NCBI GenBank assembly: GCA_030441535.1
Contig: JAUJFZ010000003.1
Coordinates: forward strand, 310,001-374,000
Source of the DNA: Betaproteobacteria bacterium LSUCC0117
Lineage (GTDB): Bacteria > Pseudomonadota > Gammaproteobacteria > Burkholderiales > Burkholderiaceae_C
Length of the DNA stretch: 64,000 nucleotides
Reading direction: 5' to 3'
This document shows, in pieces, positions 17,748-25,829 of this stretch. How positions within the stretch are numbered: the first letter of the stretch is position 1; each line of letters begins with the position of its first letter. A program made the position numbers and the translations under genes. Below the pieces are notes generated by a model that did not search any database, was not told the DNA's origin, and was given only the letters and a program-made list of their open reading frames with translations.

Positions 17748-18707
17748 ATGAGCCTTTACAACCGCGCAGAAGCCGCACTGCAAATCAATTTCAAAAAGGC
17801 CGCAGGCGTCGGCACCCCGCCGCGCCTTGAAGATGCGATGCACCATGCGGTCTTCAATGGCGGCGCTCGGATTCGCCCGCAACTGTGTCTGGCAGTCGCC
17901 ACTGCCTGCGGCGACGACGCACCCGCGTTGACCGATGCCGCAGCGGTCGCCCTTGAGCTGATGCACTGCGCCTCTCTGGTGCACGACGATATGCCGGCAT
18001 TCGACAACGCCGACCTGCGCCGGGGTAAACCCACCGTACACAAGCTGTTTGGGGAGCCTTTGGCGCTGTTGACCGGCGATGGGCTGATCGTCATGGCCTA
18101 TCAGGTGCTGTTGCAAGTTGGCACGACACACCCCGAACGGCTAATCGCATTGATGCGCAATCTCACAGAAGGTGTCGGCATACCAAACGGTATCGTGGCG
18201 GGCCAATCGTGGGAGTGCGAGACGACAGCAGACCTGGCACGTTACCAGCGATCCAAGACTGGCGCCCTCTTTGTATCCGCCACCTGCGCGGGCGCCATTG
18301 CCAGCGGTCAGTCGCCGAAGCCTTGGACGGATCTCGGCGCCTTTCTGGGCGAGGCTTACCAAGTCGCCGATGACATTCGGGATGTGCTCGGCGATGTCGC
18401 CAATCTGGGCAAACCCGTCGGTCAAGACGCTGTCCACGACCGCCCCAGCTCCGCGCAAGCCATGGGCTTGGATGGTGCGATCCGCCACTTCGACGACCTC
18501 ATCGCCAAGGCGGGCAAGTCAATTCCGCATTGCGCCTGCCGCGAGATGCTCCAGCAACTGGTTCTGAGTGAGTCCGAGCGACTGGTACCGAAATCGATGT
18601 GCGCCAGCTACCGCCAGCACGCCACTTCTGGGGCCCGCTCCAAACCGATCAAGCGGCCCCAAACCTCGGTTACCAAGGTTTCAGCGACCAGTAAGAGCGT
18701 CCGATGA
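17748..18707 (+). CDS. crtE: geranylgeranyl diphosphate synthase
   Basis: Makes GGPP for carotenoids and the bacteriochlorophyll tail. The 319 residues contain the first aspartate-rich motif in LVHDDMPAFDNADLRRGKPT and the second in YQVADDIRDVLG. ATG at 17748 follows AGGGGGG; an in-frame GTG at 17724 is less likely. It is the first gene of crtEF-bchCXYZ-puf, overlapping crtF by four bases (ATGA). The last ~40 residues are basic and low in complexity. Expression is probably repressed by PpsR under oxygen or light. Confidence 0.95.
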   Translation: MSLYNRAEAALQINFKKAAGVGTPPRLEDAMHHAVFNGGARIRPQLCLAVATACGDDAPALTDAAAVALELMHCASLVHDDMPAFDNADLRRGKPTVHKLFGEPLALLTGDGLIVMAYQVLLQVGTTHPERLIALMRNLTEGVGIPNGIVAGQSWECETTADLARYQRSKTGALFVSATCAGAIASGQSPKPWTDLGAFLGEAYQVADDIRDVLGDVANLGKPVGQDAVHDRPSSAQAMGLDGAIRHFDDLIAKAGKSIPHCACREMLQQLVLSESERLVPKSMCASYRQHATSGARSKPIKRPQTSVTKVSATSKSVR

Positions 18708-19879
18708 GCGCCCCAATGGACCTCCCCAACCTGTCCCCGCGCTTGCATGGTGTTAAACCGTGGCGTGATCGCCTAATGCAGTGGCTAGAACGCGTCTATG
18801 CCAACCCAACACTGTATCGATGGTCATTGCAAACCCCCCTCACACGCTGGGTAACCAAGCGTCGAACACAAAAGATATTCGATCTCATGGCGGGTTTCGT
18901 GTACAGCCAAGTGCTGTTGGGTTGCGTGCGCTTGGACCTGTTCCGCATGCTTCAAAACGCACCTGCGGACTGCCAGCACATTGCGCAACGGGTGGGCGTA
19001 CCCGCTGAAACATTAGAGCGCTTGTTGCTATCGGCCGTCGCACTGGATCTGCTTGAACACCGCAGCCACGGGCGATTTGGACTGGGGCCGCTCGGTGTAC
19101 CGATGGCACTCCACCCGGGCATCGGCGCCATGGCGGAACACAACCACCTGTTGTACCGGGACATGCAAAACCCGATTGGTTTTTTGAACGATGCGTGGCA
19201 AGGACAGATGGCCGATTACTGGCCCTACGCGCATGATGCGCAAGCGGCCCAGCGCGCAGCCCCTGAAAAATTCAGCGCTTATTCCGATCTGATGGCGTCG
19301 TCACAGGGCTTCGTCGTCCAAGAAATCTTAAACACCTACCCCTTCCATGAACACCAGTGCGTGCTCGATGTCGGCGCAGGGAAAGCGCGATTTGCCAGCG
19401 AGCTGGCCCTGCACGCCCCCAACCTCACGTTGAAGCTTTTCGACCTGCCGCCCGTATTGGCGCTGGCTGAGGCGAATTTGAAAACGAAGAACCTGTTGAG
19501 CCGAGCCACGCTCTACCCGGGTAGCTTCCTGCATGACCCCTTACCCACCGGGGCCGACCTCGTCACGCTGGTCCGAGTCGCCCATGACCATCCCGACGAT
19601 GTGGTGCAGGCGTTACTGGCCAAAATCCACGCCGCGCTGCCCACCAATGGTCGACTGTTGTTGGCAGAACCCATGGCCCAAACGCTCGGCGATTCAAGAA
19701 GTGGTGCCCAGCAAACCGATGCCTATTTCCACTTTTACCTGCTCGCCATGGGAGCGGGTCGCCTGCGTACGCCCGACGAGTTGATGCGCCTGATGCGTGC
19801 CGCAGGCTTCAGTGGCGTGACCCGGTTGAACAACCAGCTACCCATTCATGCCCAACTGCTGGTCGGCACCAAAACCTAG
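18704..19879 (+). CDS. crtF: hydroxyneurosporene O-methyltransferase
   Basis: SAM-dependent methylation of the 1-hydroxy group of hydroxyneurosporene/demethylspheroidene in the spheroidene branch. The 391 residues have an N-terminal helical dimerisation region and a class I methyltransferase fold with HQCVLDVGAGKARFASELAL (about 220) and LLLAEPMAQTLGDSRSGA. Its neighbours crtE and bchC match the classical purple-bacterial order crtE-crtF-bchC. It overlaps crtE by four bases. Confidence 0.93.
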   Translation: MSAPMDLPNLSPRLHGVKPWRDRLMQWLERVYANPTLYRWSLQTPLTRWVTKRRTQKIFDLMAGFVYSQVLLGCVRLDLFRMLQNAPADCQHIAQRVGVPAETLERLLLSAVALDLLEHRSHGRFGLGPLGVPMALHPGIGAMAEHNHLLYRDMQNPIGFLNDAWQGQMADYWPYAHDAQAAQRAAPEKFSAYSDLMASSQGFVVQEILNTYPFHEHQCVLDVGAGKARFASELALHAPNLTLKLFDLPPVLALAEANLKTKNLLSRATLYPGSFLHDPLPTGADLVTLVRVAHDHPDDVVQALLAKIHAALPTNGRLLLAEPMAQTLGDSRSGAQQTDAYFHFYLLAMGAGRLRTPDELMRLMRAAGFSGVTRLNNQLPIHAQLLVGTKT

Positions 19880-19905
19880 TGTTTACCCTATAAAACGATA
19901 AATAC

Positions 19906-19949
19906 TGTAAATCTTATTTGACACAAATTACTGTAAACATAAAAATACA
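19906..19949 (+). promoter_or_regulatory. bchC promoter with tandem PpsR/CrtJ palindromes abutting the start codon
   Basis: Two exact TGT-N12-ACA sites, TGTAAATCTTATTTGACA (19906-19923) and TGTAAACATAAAAATACA (19932-19949), are 8 bases apart. The first contains -35 TTGACA (19918-19923). A weak -10 (TAAAAA at 19940-19945 or AAAAAT one base on) lies in the second. The bchC ATG is at 19954, five bases after the second site, so a transcript from this promoter would start at or very near the start codon. Confidence 0.87.
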
Positions 19950-19953
19950 TCAC

Positions 19954-20907
19954 ATGAGGTCGTCCGCCATCACTTTCACCAGCCCGAAGCAAATGTGTTT
20001 GCGTTCGTTGCCATTGTCTGGCCTGGCTGAGGGACAAGTTGCGGTCGTTGTCCAGTACAGCGGCATCAGCACCAGCACCGAACGCTTGCTATGGGATGGC
20101 CGTTTTGCCCCGCTTGAAACAGCTGGTTACCCGGTTGTTCCGGGCTACGAAACGGTCGGTCAAGTCATTGAGACGGGGCCTAACTCAGCCCTCCAAACAG
20201 GTCAAACGGTGTTTGTACCCGGTGCCAATTGCTTTGAAGGCGTCAGTAGTTTGTACGGTGCGTCGGCCTCCCACTTGGTGGTATCCGACCGCGTCGCCCT
20301 GCCGTTGGCCCGAGACGCACAAACAGACGATGTTTTACTGGCTCTCGCCGCCACCGCGTATCACGCGGTTTCAGGTGGCGGCCAGCAGGCGCCACACACA
20401 CCACCCGACTTGATCATTGGTCACAGCGTGATGGGCCGCTTATTGGCGCGCCTGACTGTTGCGGCAGGCTACCCAGCACCCACCGTCTGGGAGAGCAATT
20501 CGGCGTTAATGGACAGCCCAGAGGGGTATCGCGTTTTGCGCCCACAAGATGATGATCGCCACGATTACAAGGCCATCTACGACGTCACCGGACAGGCCGA
20601 TGACCTTGACCAATGGTTACAACGGATTCAGCCCGCCGGCGACATCGTATTGGCTGGCTTCTACGCCAATCGATTGGATTTTTCACACGCCCAAGCGTAC
20701 AAAAAAGAAGCGCGTCTTCGCGTGACCTCGCAATGGACACGTGCGGATCTCCTTGCTGTCAATCAGTTGGTCCAATCCGGCCGGCTCTCATTGCAGGGGC
20801 TCATTACTCACGCGGCATCCGCTGCCTCAGCCACCGACGCTTATCAGACGGCGTTTGGTGATGTTTCTTGTCTCAAGATGGTTCTGGACTGGAGCGCCTA
20901 CGCATGA
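19954..20907 (+). CDS. bchC: 3-hydroxyethyl bacteriochlorophyllide a dehydrogenase
   Basis: Oxidises the C3 hydroxyethyl group to acetyl late in bacteriochlorophyll a synthesis. The 317 residues align by eye with BchC: start SSAITFTSPKQM, then QYSGISTSTERLLWDGRFAP and GYETVGQVIETGPN of the medium-chain dehydrogenase type. The ATG start at 19954 matches the family N-terminus; an upstream TTG at 19918 lies inside the operator and -35 and is rejected. No ribosome site is evident before the ATG. It overlaps bchX by four bases. Confidence 0.94.
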   Translation: MRSSAITFTSPKQMCLRSLPLSGLAEGQVAVVVQYSGISTSTERLLWDGRFAPLETAGYPVVPGYETVGQVIETGPNSALQTGQTVFVPGANCFEGVSSLYGASASHLVVSDRVALPLARDAQTDDVLLALAATAYHAVSGGGQQAPHTPPDLIIGHSVMGRLLARLTVAAGYPAPTVWESNSALMDSPEGYRVLRPQDDDRHDYKAIYDVTGQADDLDQWLQRIQPAGDIVLAGFYANRLDFSHAQAYKKEARLRVTSQWTRADLLAVNQLVQSGRLSLQGLITHAASAASATDAYQTAFGDVSCLKMVLDWSAYA

Positions 20908-21914
20908 CTGCATCTGCTAACAGCAACGAAAAAACCGTTCAATTTGTTGAACGCCTCCGCACCGAGGCCGCAACGCCTGATGCCCCCGTCAACACCGACG
21001 CACCAACCAAGGAGACACAGATCATCGCGATCTATGGCAAGGGTGGCATCGGCAAAAGCTTCACGTTAGCCAACCTGAGCTACATGATGGCGCAGCAGGG
21101 CAAAAAAGTTCTGCTTATCGGCTGCGATCCAAAAAGTGACACCACCAGCTTGCTATTCGGAGGTCGCGCCTGCCCCACCATCATTGAAACCTCATCGAAG
21201 AAAAAGCTCGCTGGTGAAGCGGTCGCGATTGGCGACGTCTGCTTCAAGCGCGATGGCGTCTACGCGATGGAGTTGGGTGGCCCTGAAGTGGGTCGCGGCT
21301 GCGGTGGACGCGGCATCATCCACGGTTTCGAGCTGCTCGAAAAGTTAGGTTTTCACGAGTGGGGATTCGACTACGTTCTGCTCGACTTCTTGGGTGACGT
21401 GGTGTGCGGTGGCTTTGGTCTGCCGATTGCCCGCGACATGTGTCAAAAAGTGATTGTGGTGGCTAGCAATGACCTGCAGTCGCTCTACGTCGCCAACAAC
21501 GTGTGTTCAGCGGTTGAATACTTCCGCAAGCTGGGCGGCAATGTGGGCGTCGCCGGTATGGTCATTAACCGCGATGACGGCACCGGCGAAGCCGCCAACT
21601 TCGCGCAGCAAGTGGGCATTCCCGTGCTGTCCACGATTCCCGCTAACGAGGACATCCGCCGCAAGAGCGCCAGCTACGAGATCATTGGCCGCCCAGACTC
21701 GGTATGGGGTCCGATGTTTGCCGAGTTGGCAGAAAACGTCGCCACCTCAGAACCCATGCGACCGAAGCCCATGAGCCAAGAAGAACTCCTCGGACTGTTC
21801 GCAGCGGCAGCGGTCGGTCGCGATGTGGTGCTGGAGCCCGCCACGCAATTCGACATGTGCGGCAAAACCGATACCACCAAGCCCACGCTTGAAGTGGTGT
21901 ATGACGAGGTCTAG
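20904..21914 (+). CDS. bchX: chlorophyllide a reductase iron protein subunit X
   Basis: ATP-dependent reductase component (NifH-like) of chlorophyllide a oxidoreductase, which reduces the C7-C8 bond of ring B. The 336 residues contain the P-loop IYGKGGIGKSFTLANLS and the cluster cysteine regions GRGCGGRGIIHG and FLGDVVCGGFGLP. ATG at 20904 overlaps the bchC stop (ATGA). It feeds electrons to BchYZ encoded immediately downstream. Confidence 0.96.
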   Translation: MTASANSNEKTVQFVERLRTEAATPDAPVNTDAPTKETQIIAIYGKGGIGKSFTLANLSYMMAQQGKKVLLIGCDPKSDTTSLLFGGRACPTIIETSSKKKLAGEAVAIGDVCFKRDGVYAMELGGPEVGRGCGGRGIIHGFELLEKLGFHEWGFDYVLLDFLGDVVCGGFGLPIARDMCQKVIVVASNDLQSLYVANNVCSAVEYFRKLGGNVGVAGMVINRDDGTGEAANFAQQVGIPVLSTIPANEDIRRKSASYEIIGRPDSVWGPMFAELAENVATSEPMRPKPMSQEELLGLFAAAAVGRDVVLEPATQFDMCGKTDTTKPTLEVVYDEV

Positions 21915-21918
21915 GATC

Positions 21919-23487
21919 ATGGCCAAAACCATTCCCATCATCCCAACGTCTGAAGCAGCTAATCCCGCTGTCCAGACCGCAATCGAGGGTGACGGTATGG
22001 GTTGCCACGCCGGTGGCGAAAAAATGCTCGCTGCGGCCAAGTCGGCCGGTAAATCAGCGGTTCTGGAGCAATACGCCAAAGACTACCCGACAGACCCCAA
22101 CGCCGGACCACATGACCAGCCGCAAAGCATGTGCCCCGCTTTTGGCTCATTGCGTGTGGGATTACGGATGCGCCGCACCGCCACGATTTTGTCTGGCTCG
22201 GCTTGCTGTGTGTATGGCCTCACCTTTACCTCACATTTTTACGGCGCCAAACGCAGCGTCGGCTACGTGCCTTTCAACTCCGAGTCATTGGTGACCGGCA
22301 AGCTGTTCGAAGACATCCGTGAAGCGGTCTACGCGGAAGCCAATCCAGACAATTACGACGCCATTGTCATCATCAATTTGTGTGTCCCGACCGCCAGCGG
22401 TGTGCCACTGCAATTGCTGCCAAAAGAGATCAACGGTGTTCGCGTGATCGGCATCGACGTCCCTGGTTTTGGTGTTCCCACCCATGCCGAGGCTAAAGAC
22501 ATCTTGGCTGGTGCGATGTTGAAATACGCTCGCGAAGAAATCCAAGCAGGGCCAGTGCAAGCGCCGCGTACGGGCGTGACCGATAAACCCACGATCACGT
22601 TGTTGGGCGAGATGTTCCCGGCAGACCCCATCATCATCGGGCGCATGCTCGCGCCGATGGGCTTAGACGTGGGACCCGTGGTACCGACCCGTGAATGGCG
22701 AGAGCTTTACGCCGCGCTCGACTGCACTGCGGTTGGCGCCATCCACCCGTTCTACACCGCCAGCATCCGCGAGTTCGAGGCTGCAGGGCGCCCCATCGTT
22801 GGCTCTGCGCCAGTCGGCCACGACGGTACCGAGGCATGGCTGCAACAAATTGGTCAAGCGGCCAACGTGCCACAAGCCCAAATTGACGCCGTTAAAAACG
22901 CCATGCTCGGTGCCATTAAGGGCGCGTTGGCGCAAGCCCCTATCAAGGGTCGTATCACGCTTAGCGGCTACGAAGGCTCAGAACTCTTGGTCGCTCGCTT
23001 GTTGGTTGAAAGCGGCGCTGACCTGCGCTACGTCGGCAGTGCTTGTCCGCGCACACCCTGGAGTGCGGCAGATTGCGCGTGGCTAGAGGCCCATGGGGTA
23101 CACGTGCAATACCGTGCCTCACTTGAGCAAGATTTAGCTGCCATCAAAGAGTGGCAACCCGATTTAGCGATCGGCACGACCCCTGTGGTCCAGGCCGCCA
23201 AACAGGGCGGCATACCCAGCCTTTATTTCACAAACTTGATTTCTGCCCGCCCCCTGATGGGCCCCGCTGGCGCCGGTTCCTTGGCGCAGGTGATCAATGC
23301 CGCCATCGGCAACAAGAACCGCTTTGATGAGATGAAGGCCTTCTTCGGTGATACCGGATCGGGTCATGCCGCAGGCGTTTGGGAAAGCGCAAATGGCGTG
23401 CCACAAGACCGACCTGAGTTCGAAGCGGACACCAAGCGACAGCTCGAAAAGCAAGCCAAAAAACGCAACGCGGAGGCCATGATCTGA
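21919..23487 (+). CDS. bchY: chlorophyllide a reductase subunit Y
   Basis: NifD-like catalytic subunit of chlorophyllide a oxidoreductase, 522 residues. The start MAKTIPIIPTSEAANPA at 21919 lies 4 bases after the bchX stop; a longer frame beginning at 21823 only reads bchX sequence out of frame. Cysteine-bearing regions include QSMCPAFGSLRVGLRM, GSACCVYGLTFTSHFYG and INLCVPTASGVP, consistent with Fe-S cluster ligation. The stop overlaps the bchZ start by one base. Confidence 0.96.
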   Translation: MAKTIPIIPTSEAANPAVQTAIEGDGMGCHAGGEKMLAAAKSAGKSAVLEQYAKDYPTDPNAGPHDQPQSMCPAFGSLRVGLRMRRTATILSGSACCVYGLTFTSHFYGAKRSVGYVPFNSESLVTGKLFEDIREAVYAEANPDNYDAIVIINLCVPTASGVPLQLLPKEINGVRVIGIDVPGFGVPTHAEAKDILAGAMLKYAREEIQAGPVQAPRTGVTDKPTITLLGEMFPADPIIIGRMLAPMGLDVGPVVPTREWRELYAALDCTAVGAIHPFYTASIREFEAAGRPIVGSAPVGHDGTEAWLQQIGQAANVPQAQIDAVKNAMLGAIKGALAQAPIKGRITLSGYEGSELLVARLLVESGADLRYVGSACPRTPWSAADCAWLEAHGVHVQYRASLEQDLAAIKEWQPDLAIGTTPVVQAAKQGGIPSLYFTNLISARPLMGPAGAGSLAQVINAAIGNKNRFDEMKAFFGDTGSGHAAGVWESANGVPQDRPEFEADTKRQLEKQAKKRNAEAMI

Positions 23488-24953
23488 TGCTAGTCCTTGA
23501 CCACGATCGTGCTGGCGGCTACTGGGGCGCGGTGTATGTATTCACCGCTATCAAAGGCCTGCAAGTGGTCATCGACGGACCCGTCGGTTGTGAGAATCTG
23601 CCCGTGACATCGGTGCTGCATTACACCGATGCGCTGCCACCACACGAGTTACCTATCGTTGTCACCGGTCTGGCAGAAGAGCAATTGGGACGCGAAGGCA
23701 CCGAGGGCTCCATGCGCCGGGCCCACGCCACGCTCAACCCGCATTTGCCATCGGTGGTCGTCACCGGTTCCATCGCCGAAATGATTGGCGGTGGCGTGAC
23801 CCCTGAAGACACCAATCTACAGCGCTTCCTGCCGCGCACCATTGACGAAGACCAATGGCAATGCGCCAACCGCGCCATGTATTGGCTCTGGCAGCAATAC
23901 GGTATGAAGCGCGTGCCTAAGCGCGTTCGCAAGGACGGCGAGCGACCGCGCGTCAATATTATTGGCCCCAGCTACGGCACTTTCAACTCACCCAGCGACC
24001 TCGCGGAAATCCGCCGACTGGTGCAGGGCATTGGTGCTGAGGTGAACATGGTGTTCCCACTCGGCTCTCACCTCGCCGATGTCTCGCGGTTGGTCGAAGC
24101 GGACGTGAACATTTGCATGTACCGCGAATTCGGACGCATGTTGTGCGAGGCCCTTGAACGGCCTTACTTGCAGGCCCCCATTGGTCTGCACAGCACGACC
24201 AAGTTTTTACGCACCTTGGGCGAGTTATTGGGTCTTGATCCAGAGCCCTTCATCGAGCGTGAAAAGCACACCACCATCAAACCCATCTGGGATCTGTGGC
24301 GCTCTGTGACGCAAGACTTCTTTGGCACCGCTAACTTTGGTGTCGTCGCCAATGAGACCTACACCCGCGGCATTCGTCACTTCCTCGAAGACGAGATGGG
24401 TTTGCCGTGCAACTTTGCGATCGCGCGCGTGGCGGGGGCTAAAACTGACAACGCCGAGGTCAGGAAATTGGTCACCGAAAAAACCCCACTGGTTTTATAC
24501 GGGAGTTACAACGAACGCATCTACCTGGCGGAGTGCGGCGGTGGCGGCATGATGAAGACGAGTTTCATCCCTGCCAGCTTCCCCCTACCAATCATTCGGC
24601 GCCATACAGGCACGCCCTTTATGGGCTACGCCGGTGCGACCTACATCATTCAAGAGTTTTGTAACGGCTTGTTTGATGCGCTCTTCCACATCCTGCCGTT
24701 GGGCACCGAGATGGACAAGATTGACGGCACATTAGGCCGCGCCACGCCAGCCAACACCATGCCTTGGGAACCCGAAGCCCAAGACTGCATGGATGCCCTC
24801 CTTGAGACGCAACCGATTTTGGTACGTATCTCTGCGGCAAAGCGGTATCGCGATCAAGCAGAGCGCGATGCCCGTGAAACCGGTCGCTCGCGCGTTGAAG
24901 CGAAGCGATTCACTGAATTGTTCGGGCAGTCAACCACGGGAGAGCATGCATGA
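23487..24953 (+). CDS. bchZ: chlorophyllide a reductase subunit Z
   Basis: NifK-like partner of BchY, 488 residues. The N-terminus MLVLDHDRAGGYWGAVYVFT and the cluster region DGPVGCENLPVTSVLHYTDA are characteristic. It is translated from an ATG sharing one base with the bchY stop. It lies directly upstream of the puf genes as in other purple bacteria, where bchZ often carries the puf promoter. Its last codons overlap a 44-codon frame by four bases. Confidence 0.96.
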   Translation: MLVLDHDRAGGYWGAVYVFTAIKGLQVVIDGPVGCENLPVTSVLHYTDALPPHELPIVVTGLAEEQLGREGTEGSMRRAHATLNPHLPSVVVTGSIAEMIGGGVTPEDTNLQRFLPRTIDEDQWQCANRAMYWLWQQYGMKRVPKRVRKDGERPRVNIIGPSYGTFNSPSDLAEIRRLVQGIGAEVNMVFPLGSHLADVSRLVEADVNICMYREFGRMLCEALERPYLQAPIGLHSTTKFLRTLGELLGLDPEPFIEREKHTTIKPIWDLWRSVTQDFFGTANFGVVANETYTRGIRHFLEDEMGLPCNFAIARVAGAKTDNAEVRKLVTEKTPLVLYGSYNERIYLAECGGGGMMKTSFIPASFPLPIIRRHTGTPFMGYAGATYIIQEFCNGLFDALFHILPLGTEMDKIDGTLGRATPANTMPWEPEAQDCMDALLETQPILVRISAAKRYRDQAERDARETGRSRVEAKRFTELFGQSTTGEHA

Positions 24954-25084
24954 AAGATGTCCTCACGTATTGCCTGTGCGCGCAATCCTCCGACTCGTCG
25001 GGGGTCCATCTGTGGCGGCTTAACGGCCAAAGCAGTCCGTCCTGTTACCGCAAGGTTGCAGGGATTCGCCGCAAGGCATTTTGA
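24950..25084 (+). CDS. putative 44-codon ORF coupled to bchZ (position of pufQ)
   Basis: A frame of 44 codons starts on an ATGA overlap with the bchZ stop and ends 14 bases before pufB. The product (MKDVLTYCLCAQSSDSSG...) has three cysteines and a basic end (GIRRKAF) but no membrane span. PufQ of Rhodobacter sits here but is longer and has a membrane segment, so this is not PufQ. It may be a real coupled peptide, a leader, or chance. Confidence 0.3.
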   Translation: MKDVLTYCLCAQSSDSSGVHLWRLNGQSSPSCYRKVAGIRRKAF

Positions 25085-25098
25085 GAGAGGCACTAACT

Positions 25099-25242
25099 AT
25101 GACTGATGCAGCTAACCCTTCGGGGCTGACAGACGCAGAAGCCCAAGAGTTCCACACGTACTACATACAAGGGTACTTGTTGTGGGCTGCGGGCGCATTC
25201 TTCGCCCACAGCTTGGTGTGGATCTGGCGTCCCTGGTTCTAA
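25099..25242 (+). CDS. pufB: LH1 antenna beta polypeptide
   Basis: Core antenna beta chain, 47 residues, single membrane span, binding bacteriochlorophyll in the LH1 ring. The sequence shows the family pattern EAQEFHTYYIQGYLLW, the BChl-ligand histidine in FFAHSLVW and the C-terminal WIWRPWF. A GAGAGAGG ribosome site precedes the ATG. It is too short for many gene finders. The next gene is the unusual 74-codon ORF rather than pufA. Confidence 0.97.
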   Translation: MTDAANPSGLTDAEAQEFHTYYIQGYLLWAAGAFFAHSLVWIWRPWF

Positions 25243-25266
25243 AAAAACCAAACAACGGAGGTATCT

Positions 25267-25491
25267 ATGACTGATTCAACTTACAGAAAATCCAACGACA
25301 TTCCCAATGACCACTACCAAAGTTATTGGACAACGTTTGGATTGCTCTTCATCGTGTTTGGGGCAATCGCTTTGATTGGCCAATTACTGTTCCTTAATTG
25401 GCGCAGCTGGTTACCCGGAGCGGAAGGTTCGAAGTCCACTTTAGAGGGCGTAAGAGCTTCAGTGGATACCGTTATTTCTCAATTGTGTTAA
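25267..25491 (+). CDS. novel single-span membrane protein between pufB and pufA
   Basis: 74 residues, preceded by ACGGAGG with 6-base spacing, and ending 14 bases before pufA. It has a hydrophilic N-terminus of about 20 residues (MTDSTYRKSNDIPNDHY), one membrane span (about 21-44, WTTFGLLFIVFGAIALIGQL) and an amphipathic tail of about 25 residues. By eye it resembles LH1 beta: MTD start, G-LL pattern and LNWRSWL aligning with WIWRPWF of PufB. The position of the PufB ligand His holds Gln, so it should not bind BChl in the usual way. Topology resembles PufX, but sequence homology is not evident. Function is unknown; an LH1-RC accessory subunit is the obvious hypothesis. Confidence 0.8.
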   Translation: MTDSTYRKSNDIPNDHYQSYWTTFGLLFIVFGAIALIGQLLFLNWRSWLPGAEGSKSTLEGVRASVDTVISQLC

Positions 25492-25505
25492 GAGAGGAAA
25501 TTACT

Positions 25506-25706
25506 ATGTGGCGCATTTGGCGTGTGATAGATCCCCGCAAGGCTATTGTCCTCACCGGACTTTTGATTGCCTTTATTTCAACCTCGATTCACCTGATCCA
25601 GATCAGCGGCGATCGATACAACATCAACAGCTGGCACCCCGACACGGCCAAGGCCGCGGCGGCTCGTATCCAGTCTCAGAACGCGGCGTTGCCGCAAAAG
25701 TCATAA
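25506..25706 (+). CDS. pufA: LH1 antenna alpha polypeptide
   Basis: Core antenna alpha chain, 66 residues. The start MWRIWRVIDPRKAIVLTG is diagnostic; the ligand histidine lies in STSIHLIQIS, and a polar C-terminal tail follows (NSWHPDTAKAAAARIQSQ). AGAGAGG supplies the ribosome site. A longer in-frame start at 25398 would read through the preceding ORF and is rejected. A large hairpin follows directly. Confidence 0.97.
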   Translation: MWRIWRVIDPRKAIVLTGLLIAFISTSIHLIQISGDRYNINSWHPDTAKAAAARIQSQNAALPQKS

Positions 25707-25759
25707 AGGCGCGAGTCTTTGTGAGACAGGTGCTTTGTTCTTTTTTGAACATCGCGCCT
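25707..25759 (+). promoter_or_regulatory. pufA-pufL intercistronic mRNA hairpin
   Basis: The outer stem AGGCGCGA (25707-25714) pairs with TCGCGCCT (25752-25759), and an inner hairpin TGTTC-T6-GAACA lies at 25736-25751. In Rhodobacter similar hairpins between pufBA and pufLM stabilise the antenna mRNA segment and set the LH1:RC ratio. Here the protected segment would include the extra ORF. Confidence 0.82.
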
Positions 25760-25829
25760 GTCACCTTCGAATATTTGTAAAGACACCTACAGGGCCCTTA
25801 ATTCAGCCAATTGGGCGGAGGATACAACC

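Noticed and set aside
24950..25084. Calling the bchZ-pufB ORF pufQ
   Set aside because: It is shorter than PufQ, lacks a membrane span and shows no PufQ-like sequence.
25267..25491. Calling the ORF between pufB and pufA pufX
   Set aside because: Topology is similar but I see no convincing sequence homology, and pufX lies after pufM in Rhodobacter.
25398..25706. 102-codon version of pufA
   Set aside because: The N-terminal extension reads out of frame through the 74-codon ORF; the family start MWRIWR and its ribosome site are at 25506.
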